This document shows, piece by piece, positions 17,793 through 27,500 of a DNA stretch of 64,000 nt (position 1 is the stretch's first letter; every line of letters starts with the position of its first letter). The stretch is from DAOUKH01 sp965207995. GTDB lineage: Bacteria > Chloroflexota > Dehalococcoidia > SHYB01. Under the pieces are notes generated by a model. It was not told the DNA's origin and searched no databases. It worked only from the letters and a program-made list of their open reading frames with translations. Made by a program: the position numbers and the translations under genes. The stretch covers positions 644,958-708,957 of the forward strand of contig CBDBNG010000001.1 in NCBI GenBank assembly GCA_965207995.1, written 5' to 3'.

Positions 17793-18050
17793 ATGACTAT
17801 GTCCACAACCAGACTGAACATGCAAGAGGCCAAGACGCACCTCTCCGAGCACGTCGCCAAACTCAAGGCCGGCGACCGGATCATTCTCTGCCGGAGGAAC
17901 CGGCCCGTGGCGGAGATCCTGCCGTTGCCTCAGCCAGAGGACGAACCGCGGCCGATAGGCTTGGGAAAAGGGCTCGCTGAGATCCATGAGTCGTTCTTCG
18001 ATCCCCTTCCCGAGGAGATCCTCGATCTCTTCGAAGGCGGAAGGGGCTAG
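17793..18050 (+). CDS. Phd/YefM-family antitoxin
   Basis: This 85-residue antitoxin has a Phd-type N-terminal DNA-binding fold (LNMQEAKTHLSEHVAKLKAGDRIILCRRNRPVAEILP in outline: residues 8-45) and a C-terminal toxin-wrapping segment (LAEIHESFFDPLPEEILDLF). It is expected to bind and neutralise the PIN-domain toxin encoded 15 nt downstream and to repress the operon. A second ATG six bases downstream is an equally plausible start. Confidence 0.88.
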   Translation: MTMSTTRLNMQEAKTHLSEHVAKLKAGDRIILCRRNRPVAEILPLPQPEDEPRPIGLGKGLAEIHESFFDPLPEEILDLFEGGRG

Positions 18051-18065
18051 CAGGCCGCGCCGACT

Positions 18066-18452
18066 ATGCGCCTCTTGCTCGATACCGCCACGTTTATCTG
18101 GCTGGCCGAAGGCGACGCGAAACTAAGCGAGCCGGCGCGCGACTCGATTGCCGATCCTGCAAACGAAGTCTTGCTCAGTGCGGCTTCGGTGTGGGAGATC
18201 GTCATCAAGCACGGGCTTGGCCGCCTTGCTTTGCGCGTTCCGCCGGACGAATACGTAGCGCGGCAGCGCCGGCTTCACCGCATCGGATCGCTCTCCATTG
18301 GCGAGGCGGCCGCCTTGCAGGTGGAGAAGCTGCCAAGCGTTCACCGCGACCCGTTCGACCGCATCATCGTCGCCCAAGCCATCGTCGAGGGCTTGGCGAT
18401 CGCAACCGCCGACCCGTTGATCAAGGCCTACCCCGTGCCGGTCGTGTGGTGA
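18066..18452 (+). CDS. vapC: VapC-like PIN-domain toxin ribonuclease
   Basis: This 128-residue PIN-domain protein shows the acidic residues of the active site: Asp in MRLLLDTATF, Glu in ASVWEIVIK, Asp in HRDPFDRIIV and Asp in IATADPLI. In the family these coordinate Mg/Mn for RNA cleavage. It is paired with the Phd-type antitoxin 15 nt upstream, the normal type II order. It ends 7 bp before the convergent histidine kinase gene. All catalytic residues are present, so the toxin is probably functional. Confidence 0.9.
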   Translation: MRLLLDTATFIWLAEGDAKLSEPARDSIADPANEVLLSAASVWEIVIKHGLGRLALRVPPDEYVARQRRLHRIGSLSIGEAAALQVEKLPSVHRDPFDRIIVAQAIVEGLAIATADPLIKAYPVPVVW

Positions 18453-18459
18453 CGCGCCG

Positions 18460-20730
18460 CTAGGCCTGCGGGGGCCCTGCCGCTTCCGCCGCCGCCGCCT
18501 CGGCCGCGCCGGGGGGTGGGGTCAACGGTATCTCGACCAGCATCTCGGTGTAGCGGCCGGCTTCGGACTCGACGCGGATTTCACCGCCGTGCTTGCGGAC
18601 GATGTCGCTTGATATCGCGAGGCCGAGCCCCGTGCCACGGTCGGTGGGCTTCGTGGTGAAGAACGGATTGAAGATCTTGTCCATGACTTCGGGGGGCATT
18701 CCCTTGCCGTTGTCCCGAATGCGGATCTCAACGTGCTCCTCGCCTCGCTTGGTGGTGAGCCAGACCGTCGGGAAGTAGCGCCCTCCGTCCTCCGTCTCGT
18801 AGCCGTCTTCCGCCCCGGCGCCCGACTCGATGGCACGCCGCTTTTCGTCGGTCGCGTCGCACGCGTTGCCTACGAGGTTCAAGAAGACGCGCCCGAGGTC
18901 TTGCGGAATGACCTCGATCTCCCCCAGTTCCTGGTCCAGCTCCTGTTTCAGATCGAGGTTGAAGTCCGGGTCCGTCGCCCTCGCGCTGTGGTAGGCAAGT
19001 CTGGCGTGTTCGTCGAGCAGACGGTTGATGTCGGTGGACTGGAACCCGCCTGAGCCGCGGCCCATCATCAGCATGTCCTGGACGATGCGGTTGGCGCGGT
19101 CGCCATGGTTGCGGATGCGCTCCAGGTTGCCGGTGAGGTCTTGGGCAATTTCCTTGAGATAGCTCTGTTGATCTTCGGTAAGGCTTTCGGCTAAGTCATC
19201 GACGAGTTCGATGAGCTCTTTGATCAGCTCCTCGGAGACCTCGGAGAAGTTCTTCACAAAGTTGAGTGGGTTCTTGATCTCGTGGGCCACGCCGGCGGTG
19301 AGCTGACCGAGCGCCGCCAGCTTCTCGCGCACGACGATCTGGTCCTGCGCCCGTTCGAGGTCGGCGAGCACGACTTCCAGCTCGTCGTTCTTGGACTGCA
19401 GGTCTTCGGCCAGCTTTTCCACCAAGTTGAGGCGCTGCACTTCCAAGGCGTGCCGGCGGAAGACCTCGAGGGCCGCCGCCATGTCGGCGACCTCGTCGCG
19501 CCCGCCGATCTCGACGTGCGCCTCCAAGTCGCCGCCGGCCATGCGGCGCATCCAGTCGGACAGCATTTCGAGGCGCCGCAGAAGCACCCGTCCGACGAGC
19601 ACCCAAATAATGAGGACCGCCCCGGCGATACTGATTCCACTAATGACCAGAAGCAGCGTGCGGCCCGTCGTGATCGCCTGCGTGGAGGCGTCGGTGGCTT
19701 CCTGGGCGCTGCCTTGGGCGGCGCCCACCAGTGCATTAATTTCGCTGAGGAGGGTCACGGCCAGGCCGCGGTTGTTCTTGAGCAGGTCCTGCTGACGGTC
19801 CCGCAGTCTCAGCTCTTGGGCGACGAGGTCGAACCCGCTTTGCTGTCCCTCCCCCTCACTGAGGCCCGCGACGACGTTGAGGCGGCGCTCCGGAATCCTG
19901 ATCTCCTGGCCGCCCAAGTGGGACAGGCTAACGAAGACCGGAAAGATCTCGTTGGGCAGCGAGGCCGCGCTCTGCGTCGAGAGATTGCGCTCGATGCGGC
20001 CGGCCGCGGATTCGAAGCGTTCGCGCAGCGCCTCGACCAGCGTGGCGTCGGATAGGCTGAGGGCGTCGGCGAGAAGCTGGGTCGCGATGTTGGCGTCCAC
20101 CTGCAGCTCGGCGAGCTGGCGGTAACGCTCGACCTGCTCTTCCGAGAAGTGCTCCGACCTTGGGGCGGGCGGTTCCCCGAGCGCCCGGTGCCCCGTGACG
20201 GTGTAGAAGAGCTGGTCGTCTATGGCCGGCCCCAGGTAGTCGTTCAGTTGAAGCGTCACGCTCTCGATTTCGTTCCGCAGCACTTCCTTGCGCTCGGCCA
20301 AGTCGAAGAGCGTGCGCCGGTCCTCCTTGATGGCTTCGATATTGGAGAAGAGCGTCTCCGCGTCGGCGCCGATGCGATCGAAGCGTTCGGCCTTGCTCCC
20401 CTGCAGGAGGGTCAACTCTCCCTCGAAGGCGGCGCGTGACTCGTCGATGCTGGAGACGACGGTGGAGAAACTCTCCCGCGTCTCGGCGGCGGAGAGTCGC
20501 GGCGCGGCGTTGACCAACTCGCCGCTGAACTGCGCGACGCCGAACGCCGCCGCGAGTTCGGGAACGCTGCCTTCGTTAACCCGGTTTTGCGCGTCGCCCA
20601 CCTGGTTGAACGAGAACCAGCCGACCAAGCTCGCGCTAATCGTCAGGGCGACCGCCACGCCGATACCGAAGTAGAGCTGCGTCGAGATCCGGTAGCGGAT
20701 CTCAAGCAGGCGTATCAAGCGTTCCTTCAA
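18460..20730 (-). CDS. TorS-like sensor histidine kinase with large periplasmic helical sensor
   Basis: This 756-residue kinase has membrane helix 1 (about 17-39), a ~315-residue helical extracytoplasmic region and membrane helix 2 (about 357-379). HAMP (380-432) and a coiled coil (433-468) follow, then a HisKA-like helix with His483 in GVAHEIKNPLNF, and an HATPase_c domain with NLVGNACDAT, RDNGKGMPPEV and GTGLGLAISSDIV. It ends in an Ala-rich tail. There is no receiver or HPt domain. Its start overlaps the stop of the binding-protein gene by ATGA, so it is the last gene of a four-gene operon. A paired binding protein and long helical sensor recall TorT/TorS; the ligand is unknown. Confidence 0.9.
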   Translation of the reverse strand: MKERLIRLLEIRYRISTQLYFGIGVAVALTISASLVGWFSFNQVGDAQNRVNEGSVPELAAAFGVAQFSGELVNAAPRLSAAETRESFSTVVSSIDESRAAFEGELTLLQGSKAERFDRIGADAETLFSNIEAIKEDRRTLFDLAERKEVLRNEIESVTLQLNDYLGPAIDDQLFYTVTGHRALGEPPAPRSEHFSEEQVERYRQLAELQVDANIATQLLADALSLSDATLVEALRERFESAAGRIERNLSTQSAASLPNEIFPVFVSLSHLGGQEIRIPERRLNVVAGLSEGEGQQSGFDLVAQELRLRDRQQDLLKNNRGLAVTLLSEINALVGAAQGSAQEATDASTQAITTGRTLLLVISGISIAGAVLIIWVLVGRVLLRRLEMLSDWMRRMAGGDLEAHVEIGGRDEVADMAAALEVFRRHALEVQRLNLVEKLAEDLQSKNDELEVVLADLERAQDQIVVREKLAALGQLTAGVAHEIKNPLNFVKNFSEVSEELIKELIELVDDLAESLTEDQQSYLKEIAQDLTGNLERIRNHGDRANRIVQDMLMMGRGSGGFQSTDINRLLDEHARLAYHSARATDPDFNLDLKQELDQELGEIEVIPQDLGRVFLNLVGNACDATDEKRRAIESGAGAEDGYETEDGGRYFPTVWLTTKRGEEHVEIRIRDNGKGMPPEVMDKIFNPFFTTKPTDRGTGLGLAISSDIVRKHGGEIRVESEAGRYTEMLVEIPLTPPPGAAEAAAAEAAGPPQA

Positions 20731-22007
20731 GAGACTGCGTCCTTGAGCGTATCGATCGCGTGATAACGCCCATCTTCCCCGATGACGGTGAGGAATACCG
20801 TGTCCGATCCCTGATTATCGCCGGCATCATCATAGCGAAGCTCGAACCCATTCAAGTCGAGCGCACCGGCGCGCCGCAGGCTTTCGGCCAGGCAGTCCCG
20901 GGACACCTCGCGGCCGCAGCCTTCGAGACCGGCAATAGCCATACGTCCGGCAAGATAGCCTTCGAACGACACGAAGCCTGGGACGGCCTCGGGCTTGTAG
21001 GCGAAGAGGGCAGACAGGTAGGCGGCGGTCGTGGGGTTGGAAACGTCCGTTGGGGAGGGCACAACCTGGGTCACAAAGACCCCCGCGCCATCAGCGCCGA
21101 GCTCCCTGGCCAGGGCATTGCTCCCGACGAAGGAAATCGTGATGAACACCGGATCGAAGCCGATCTGCTTCGACCACGCGATCAACGCCGCCACCGGCTC
21201 ATAGGCCCCCACGATGATCACGGCCTCCGGGTCCCTGCCGCGCAGGTCGAGCAGGCCCGACTTCACCGAGGTCGTATTCCGCTGGTAGATACCGATCGCC
21301 GCGGGGGCCATGTCGCGGCGCTCGAGGGCGGCTTGTGCTCCGTTATAGCCGGCCCGCCCGAAGGAGTCGTCCTGGTACATGACCCCAATGCGGGTGATAC
21401 CTAAGTCTTCAGTGAGCCGGGCCACCATCTCCTCGGTTTCCTGGTTGTAGGAGGCTCGCAGGTTGATCACACTGCTCAGTGTCTCGGCGTCCCGGAGAAA
21501 AGCGGCCCCCGTGAATGGGCCTATGTAGGGAACGCCGCGTTCCTGAGCGACAGGAGCGGCGGAGCGGGAGGTCGGCGTACCCACGGCACCGATGAGGGCG
21601 AAGACCCCGTCCACCTCGATCAACTGCCGAGAATTGAGAGCCGCCGCCTCAGGTTCATAGCCATCGTCCAAGGACGTGAGCTCCAGCCGCCGGCCATGGA
21701 CGCCGCCCTGCTCGTTCACTTCCCGGAAGGCCGCCTCGATCCCCAAGCGCATATTCTGGCCGAGCTCTTGGGCGGGGCCGCTAAGCGCGGCGGACTGGCC
21801 AAAGAGGATGCGGTCGTCGAAGACGCCGGGAGTCCGCTCTGGAGAGGCCGGAGTGGGGGTCGCCGTCATGGCGGTCGGCGCCGTCGGGGTCGGCGTCCCA
21901 TCCCCGTTGTCCGTAGGGCCGTCGCCCGAGCAAGCGGCCAAGACGACGGCGGCGACAATCGCCAAGGCGGCCGGGAGTACGGCCGGCAGCCGGGGCGACT
22001 CGTTCAT
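20727..22007 (-). CDS. LivJ/TorT-like periplasmic-binding lipoprotein
   Basis: This 426-residue type I periplasmic binding protein of the branched-chain amino acid family has a lipoprotein signal (VVLAAC, Cys26) followed by a Thr/Pro linker. The binding fold begins at ILFGQSAALSGPAQELGQNMRLGIEAAF and contains GPFTGAAFLRD and GVMYQDDSFGRAGYNGA. No ABC permease or ATPase gene is nearby. The gene sits between RsbW-like and histidine kinase genes, so it most likely presents a ligand to the kinase rather than to a transporter. It overlaps the kinase start by 4 nt and lies 4 nt from the RsbW-like stop. Confidence 0.85.
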   Translation of the reverse strand: MNESPRLPAVLPAALAIVAAVVLAACSGDGPTDNGDGTPTPTAPTAMTATPTPASPERTPGVFDDRILFGQSAALSGPAQELGQNMRLGIEAAFREVNEQGGVHGRRLELTSLDDGYEPEAAALNSRQLIEVDGVFALIGAVGTPTSRSAAPVAQERGVPYIGPFTGAAFLRDAETLSSVINLRASYNQETEEMVARLTEDLGITRIGVMYQDDSFGRAGYNGAQAALERRDMAPAAIGIYQRNTTSVKSGLLDLRGRDPEAVIIVGAYEPVAALIAWSKQIGFDPVFITISFVGSNALARELGADGAGVFVTQVVPSPTDVSNPTTAAYLSALFAYKPEAVPGFVSFEGYLAGRMAIAGLEGCGREVSRDCLAESLRRAGALDLNGFELRYDDAGDNQGSDTVFLTVIGEDGRYHAIDTLKDAVS

Positions 22008-22011
22008 TGCG

Positions 22012-22431
22012 CTATTCTTCCCGGCTCATGACCAGCGTCAGATGGTTGTGCTCCGCTTCGCGGCGGTAGCGCATTTCCTTCACCATCGTCCGCGTCAGGT
22101 ACACACCAAGCCCGCCCACGCGCCGTTCGTCCAAGGAGGCTCCGATGTCGGGCTCGGGAGCGTCGTGTGTCGGGTCGAACGGCTTGCCCGAGTCCACGAG
22201 GTCCATCACCACCTCATCCGGGTCCGACGTCACCGTGACTTCGATCCTGTTGCGGCCCTCATCATCACCGTAGTCCATGATGTTGATCACCAGCTCTTCG
22301 AGGATGAGGTTCACGCGAAAGATCAGTCCGGGCGACCACTCCTCCCGCTCCGCCAATTCCTCGACGGCCGCATGGATGCGTTCCAGCTCCTCGCGGCGCG
22401 GTTCGACCTGCATGGACAGTTCCGCGCTCAC
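22012..22431 (-). CDS. RsbW-like serine-kinase/anti-sigma ATPase
   Basis: This 139-residue single-domain GHKL ATPase has an N-box EELVINIMDYG, G1 DSGKPFDP and G2 VGGLGVYLTRTMV, the hallmarks of RsbW/SpoIIAB-type anti-sigma kinases. It overlaps the upstream RsbU-like gene by ATGA. Partner switching normally also needs a STAS-domain antagonist (RsbV); none is encoded here, so the antagonist may lie elsewhere or the protein may act differently. Cytosolic. Confidence 0.88.
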   Translation of the reverse strand: MSAELSMQVEPRREELERIHAAVEELAEREEWSPGLIFRVNLILEELVINIMDYGDDEGRNRIEVTVTSDPDEVVMDLVDSGKPFDPTHDAPEPDIGASLDERRVGGLGVYLTRTMVKEMRYRREAEHNHLTLVMSREE

Positions 22432-23594
22432 GTTGCCGACCCGCCTCGGTGCAGCGCGACGCAGGTAACGTCATCGGACTGCGGCGTATCCCCCGCAAAG
22501 TCGCTCACAGCGTCGAAGATCGTGGATATCGCATCCTTCACGTCGGCAGGGGGGTGGGACGCATAGGTCTCGCGGAGGCGGTCCAAGCCGAATTGCTCGT
22601 CCTTGCCGTTCATGGCCTCAGTGACGCCATCGGTATACAGCACGACGGTATCCCCCGGCGCGACGGAGACGGTATTCTCCCCGAAGTCGAACTGGGGCAC
22701 GACGCCGAGTGCGAGCCCGCCCGTCAACGGCAGCGAAGTCGAGCTGCCATCGGGGTGAACGACGAGGGGCGGGTCGTGTCCGGCGCAGGCGTAGGTCAAT
22801 TCCGATCGCTCGGGGTCGTAGACCGCGTAGAGAACGGTGACGAACATCGCGGCCTCGTTCTGCTCATAGAGCAGGTCGTTCACCTGCGCGACGACCTCCG
22901 CGGGGGTGCCGCCGCCGATCGCCGTGCCCTTCAGCAGGGTGCGGCTGGACATCATGAAGAGGGCCGCGGGAACGCCCTTGCCGGACACGTCGGCGATGGC
23001 AAGGCCCATCTGGCCGCGGTCCAACCGGATCACGTCGTAGAAGTCGCCTCCCACTTCCCGCGCCGGCTCCATGTTGGCGTAAATCTGGAAATCCTGGACC
23101 GTGGGGAATTGTCCAGGGAGGATCGACTGTTGGATCTTGCTGGCGATGTCGAGCTCGTTTTCCAGCGCGACGAGCTTGTCGCGGGATGAGACTGCCTCCC
23201 GCCACTCGTCGAGATGCCGCAGTGTCCGGTCGATGGTGACCTGCAGGTCCTCGAAATCGACGGGCTTGGTGACGAAGTCGAAGGCCCCGCGGTTCATCGC
23301 GGTGCGGATGTTCTGCATATCGCCATACGCCGAGATGATGACGGCGCGTATGTCGGGGCTGACGTTCGGTATCTGGTCGAGGAGCGTCAGCCCGTCCATC
23401 TGGGGCATGTTGATATCCGAGAGCACCATGTCGATGGTCTCGTCCTCGTTCAGCTTCTGGAGCGCCTCGACGCCGTTTCCGGCGAAGACGAACTCGTAGC
23501 GCCCGCCCCTGATATGGCGCCGCATGCGCTGCAGCATCAGGGGCTCGAGGTCCGGCTCGTCGTCGACCACCAAGATCTTGTACGGCTTTGCCAT
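22428..23594 (-). CDS. Response regulator with PP2C (RsbU/SpoIIE-type) phosphatase output
   Basis: This 388-residue protein has a receiver domain with VDDEP and phospho-acceptor Asp60 (MVLSDINMPQMDG), then a short coiled linker. A PPM/SpoIIE phosphatase domain (about 190-385) follows, with metal-binding segments VGGDFYDVIRLD, LAIADVSGKGVPAAL and LYTDGVTEA. It is the first gene of the operon, behind a good sigma70-type promoter. The co-encoded histidine kinase is the obvious phospho-donor, and a phosphorylated STAS protein is the usual target of this family. Both links are inferred. Confidence 0.9.
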   Translation of the reverse strand: MAKPYKILVVDDEPDLEPLMLQRMRRHIRGGRYEFVFAGNGVEALQKLNEDETIDMVLSDINMPQMDGLTLLDQIPNVSPDIRAVIISAYGDMQNIRTAMNRGAFDFVTKPVDFEDLQVTIDRTLRHLDEWREAVSSRDKLVALENELDIASKIQQSILPGQFPTVQDFQIYANMEPAREVGGDFYDVIRLDRGQMGLAIADVSGKGVPAALFMMSSRTLLKGTAIGGGTPAEVVAQVNDLLYEQNEAAMFVTVLYAVYDPERSELTYACAGHDPPLVVHPDGSSTSLPLTGGLALGVVPQFDFGENTVSVAPGDTVVLYTDGVTEAMNGKDEQFGLDRLRETYASHPPADVKDAISTIFDAVSDFAGDTPQSDDVTCVALHRGGSAT

Positions 23595-23668
23595 CAGTCC
23601 CTTCCCATCTCTGGGATGGCCTCCGGCGCGGCTTTCGGCTCTGCCGCCCGGCTGCTTTTCAACCCTGT

Positions 23669-23696
23669 ACGATACCCGTTACACACCGGCTGTCAA
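23669..23696 (-). promoter_or_regulatory. Promoter of the RsbU-RsbW-binding protein-kinase operon
   Basis: A consensus TTGACA (23696-23691) is followed after 16 bp by TATCGT (23674-23669) on the minus strand, about 75 bp upstream of the first start codon. The leader ends with a GGGAAGGGA ribosome-binding site. Confidence 0.65.
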
Positions 23697-23721
23697 GGGA
23701 ATCAGAAGCGACGGGAGCGGC

Positions 23722-24477
23722 CTAGAACCGCCCGCCATCGATGTTGATGACCTGGCCTGAGATGTAGGAGGAGGCCTCGGAGGCGAGGAAGAGCGCCGCG
23801 CCGACGCACTCCTCGCTCGTACCGCGGCGGCCCGCCGCGATGCGGGGCATGATTGCCTTGCCCTCGGGTGTTTGCGGCATCCCCGGATGGGTCTCGATCG
23901 TCCCGGGGTTGATGCAGTTGGCCCGCACCCTGGGGCCGAACTCCTGCGCCGCATACTTCGTGAGAATCAGGAGGGAGCTCTTGGCGATGGCATAGGCGAG
24001 CCGGTCGCCGCGCGTGGGCGTGAACGCCGTTGTGGAAACGACCGAGACGATGCTCCCGCCCTCGCCCTCCACCATGCGCGGGCACAGCGCGCGGAAGATA
24101 GCGAGCGCCGCCTCGAAGATCACGTTGTTCTGCGCCGCCCAGCCTTCCGAGGTGGTGGTGACGATGTTGCCGGTCCTTAGGTTGTCGGGGACGGCGTTGT
24201 GGACGATCACATGGATGCCGCCCCGCCTCTCCCAGGCCTCGTCGCACATCGGACCGACTGTCTCCGGGCGCATGAGGTCGCACAACACGTAGTCGCACAC
24301 GCCGCCGCCGGCCCGTATCTCGTCCGCGAGCTTCCCCATTCTTTCCGGCGAGCGTCCGGCGAGGATGACGCCGGCCCCCGCCTCCGCGAAGCCCCGGGCG
24401 AGGTGCGACCCAAGGTTGCCCGTGCCGCCGGTCAGCAGCACGTTCTTCCCCGCAAGGCCGAACTTCTCGGTATACAT
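23722..24477 (-). CDS. Short-chain dehydrogenase/reductase
   Basis: This 251-residue SDR has the N-terminal NAD(P) motif TGGTGNLGSHLA and the HNA-type motif (VIVHNAVPDN). The catalytic site reads VVSTTAFTPTRGDRLAYAIAK (Tyr and Lys present) in outline, and the C-terminus is IDGGRF. ATG 24477 is chosen for the strong AAGGAGG just upstream. It probably reduces or oxidises a carbonyl/alcohol of unknown identity. It is 75 nt downstream of the helicase gene, on the same strand, but functionally unrelated. Confidence 0.9.
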   Translation of the reverse strand: MYTEKFGLAGKNVLLTGGTGNLGSHLARGFAEAGAGVILAGRSPERMGKLADEIRAGGGVCDYVLCDLMRPETVGPMCDEAWERRGGIHVIVHNAVPDNLRTGNIVTTTSEGWAAQNNVIFEAALAIFRALCPRMVEGEGGSIVSVVSTTAFTPTRGDRLAYAIAKSSLLILTKYAAQEFGPRVRANCINPGTIETHPGMPQTPEGKAIMPRIAAGRRGTSEECVGAALFLASEASSYISGQVINIDGGRF

Positions 24478-24552
24478 GCCGCCTCCTTGGTGCGGGGGCC
24501 GCTGCCCGCGCCGGTCACGTCCCAAGCTGCTCCGGTCGCGGAGTTTCCGGCG

Positions 24553-27500
24553 CTAGTCCTTCGCGGCTTCCGCCCACGCCTGCACCTTCTGGATGCATGA
24601 ATCGAAGTCATCCCGTATCTGGTAGACCCAGAAGCGCATGACGTCCCACCCCAACTCGATGAGACGCTGGTTCCTGATCTGGTCGCGCCGGAGCAGCTCA
24701 CCGTCCCAGTTCTTGTGATAGCGCTCCCCGTCGACCTCAATGTCCAGCTTCCGGCCCCGCGCCAGCAGAGCAAAGTCCAGCAGATACTGCTCGACCGGAT
24801 ACTGCACCCTCGGCCGCAGGCCGGCGGCGTAGAGGCCCTCATAGAACTGCCACTCCCACTCGGACACCTGCCCCGGATTGTCGACCGGCGGGTACGTCGG
24901 CCCGAGATCGGCGGTAGTCGACTGCTTGGCGGGAGGAGCCACAAGCGAATCGACATACTCAGGGAGCTTCTCCAGGTGCTTGATACCGGAATTGGCCACA
25001 GCCGTCCGGTCTCCCACGACTACCAACGCAGCCTTCGCCCTCGTTATCGCGACGTTGAAGAGGTTGTAAGTCTCACTCAGGAATCCCTTCGCTCCTCTGT
25101 GCAAACCGGTTGAAACGACGGGCGAAAAGATGATCACGTCCCGCTCGTCACCCTGGAAGCCATGGGCCGTGTCCACCTGGAACCGGCGGCCCCTCAGCGC
25201 GAGAGACAGCCTGTTGTCCTGCCAGACCAGTTGCTTTATCCGTTCCACTTGAGCCCTGAATGGGCTGACGACGCCGATCTCACCCTCGTAGCCTTGCTCT
25301 AGCACCAGCCTATGTAGCTCACCTACGACGGCTTGACACTCCTTCTCGTTAACCGCGCTTCTGCCGGGCCTGACCACCTGGCCCGGAACATCAATCCATC
25401 GGACGGCCGGCGTGGAAGGATCGGTCCGCAAGAGCTGCCCGTAGCGGGTGGCGACGCGAAGCACCTCGTTGTAAAAGCGTTGGTTTGAGAAGCCGATGAT
25501 CTGCGCATGTGAACGGTAGTGCTCTTTGAGGACGGTGATCTCGTCTTCGCTGCGCATTTGATCAGCAAGGTCGTAAAGGGCGTTCTCCGGGTAGCTCCAG
25601 GCGCCTCGGAACTGACTTGCGTCATTCCGGGCCAATAGCTGTTCGTCCTTCTTCTTCGGCAGGGCGCTTATGTGTCTAAGTTGATGCCGGTCCCCGATCA
25701 CCATGACCCGCTTCGCCCGGTACAGCAGCGGAAGCACGGACGCGATATCGCACTGACTAGCCTCGTCCACCACCAAGAGGTCGAAGAAACCTGCCGTGAA
25801 GGGTATCCGGCGTCTGGCGGAAAGCGATGTCACCGCCCAGCATGGCAGGGTCCTGGCGAGGTTCGACGGAAACCCCTCCCACCGCCAGGCCGTACCAGAT
25901 TCTAGGGCCTCAACATATTGGGCCAATGCCTTCCGGTCGTCCGGAGTTAGCCTGTCAGGCATTAGACGCAGCCATCGTTCCCAGAGGTCGCTTGAATGTC
26001 GCTTGAGCTCCTCGGCCAATCGACTGCGCTCGTCAGCCACCTCCTCCAACGAGCTTGTGCCCTTCAGCAACGCCAAGGCATCGAAGTAGTCCTTGGCCAA
26101 GCCGGCCATATCCAGCCATGTCTCCAGCTTCCCGATGGGCTCGGCCCAGAGTCTCTCGAGCTCCGTTCCATCGTCGCGTAAGGGCTGCCGCGTCTGGGCG
26201 ACCTCGAAGAGAGACAGACACGCTTGCGTTGCCGTTTCGAGCCTTTTTCTCCGGCCCGCTTTGACGAGGTTCCACAGCAACTTCGTCAGGAAGCCCTGCC
26301 GGGAATAGTCGGCCGCCCGCACCGCAGCCTTGAGTGCGACCAGGCATTTCCTAGCGTCATCGATGGGCCAAGCGCCCCATTCCGGGAACGCTGCTTCGCC
26401 GGCCTCGCCTCTCGCCGGCGCCGCCGCTTGTTCGAGCACATCCACACGGTTCCTGAGCTCGATGATCTCCCTCTCGCGTTCAGCGAGCTTGTCCAACCGG
26501 TCTGCGATGGCTTCATGCGAATCGACCGCCGCCTGGTACGCGCTGTGGTCATCCCCTTCTCCTCTGAACGAGAGCACTTTTTCCAAGTGGTCGGCCAGTG
26601 TCTTTTCTCGGTCACGGGAGCCAACGCGCATGAGTGTGGGAAGAGGCCCCTCCTCATTCACACGCTCCTCAACGACATCGACAGCCTTGTTGTTCTTGCT
26701 GGCGAAGAGCACCCGCTTGCCCTTCCAAGCGGCGTTGATCAGTAGCGTGCCCACCACTTGAGACTTGCCCGTACCTGGCGGGCCGGTCACCACGGTCAGA
26801 TCGTTCCGCAGTCCTTGTCTGACCGCCCGCCGCTGTTCCGGGTTGAGGGGGAAGATCTCGATCAGGGGCGATGTGTCGAGGGGCTGTGGCCCAACCCCGT
26901 TCCCGTCAAGCCATGCCTCGAGGGCCGTTCCGGTGTATTTGTCCTTGGGAAGGTTCTGCAGTTCGCGAAGCTCCCACTCCAGGCCGCGTGTGTAGGGCGG
27001 CCGCTCGGCCATGACCAGTACGGCCTTGTTGTATATCCCGGGTTCCCGGGCCCCGTTTCCCCCTGGATCCTTGTCCACGGATAAGGAGTCTTCATCATCG
27101 CGCCATCCCCAGCCCGGCATGATCTCCCGCAACAGAGCGGCCAACTCGTCGGCCTGTGGGACATAGTCGGAGGAATGGCCAAGGCCCAACCCTTCCTGTA
27201 GGGGTGCTACCTGTTCAATGACGCTTCGCCCGTCCGCACCTAGCAACTGTCCAAAGGCTCTGAGATTCAACTGAGGAACCTCGTCAGACAAGGTGAAGGC
27301 GGCGTGTGAATCCGCATGCTCTCTCTGCAAGGGATACAGGAAGAGCGGACTGATCCGGTTGACTCCCCAGCCCTCCCGATCCCCTTCTCGATCCCGGTCC
27401 GCTTCTTGATGGACGAGCACGGGGTAGCCGACGAAGAGGTCGCAGGCCTGCTTCTTCTGGAGCATCCTCTTCAGGAGCCTGCGCACCTCGACTTGCTCGA

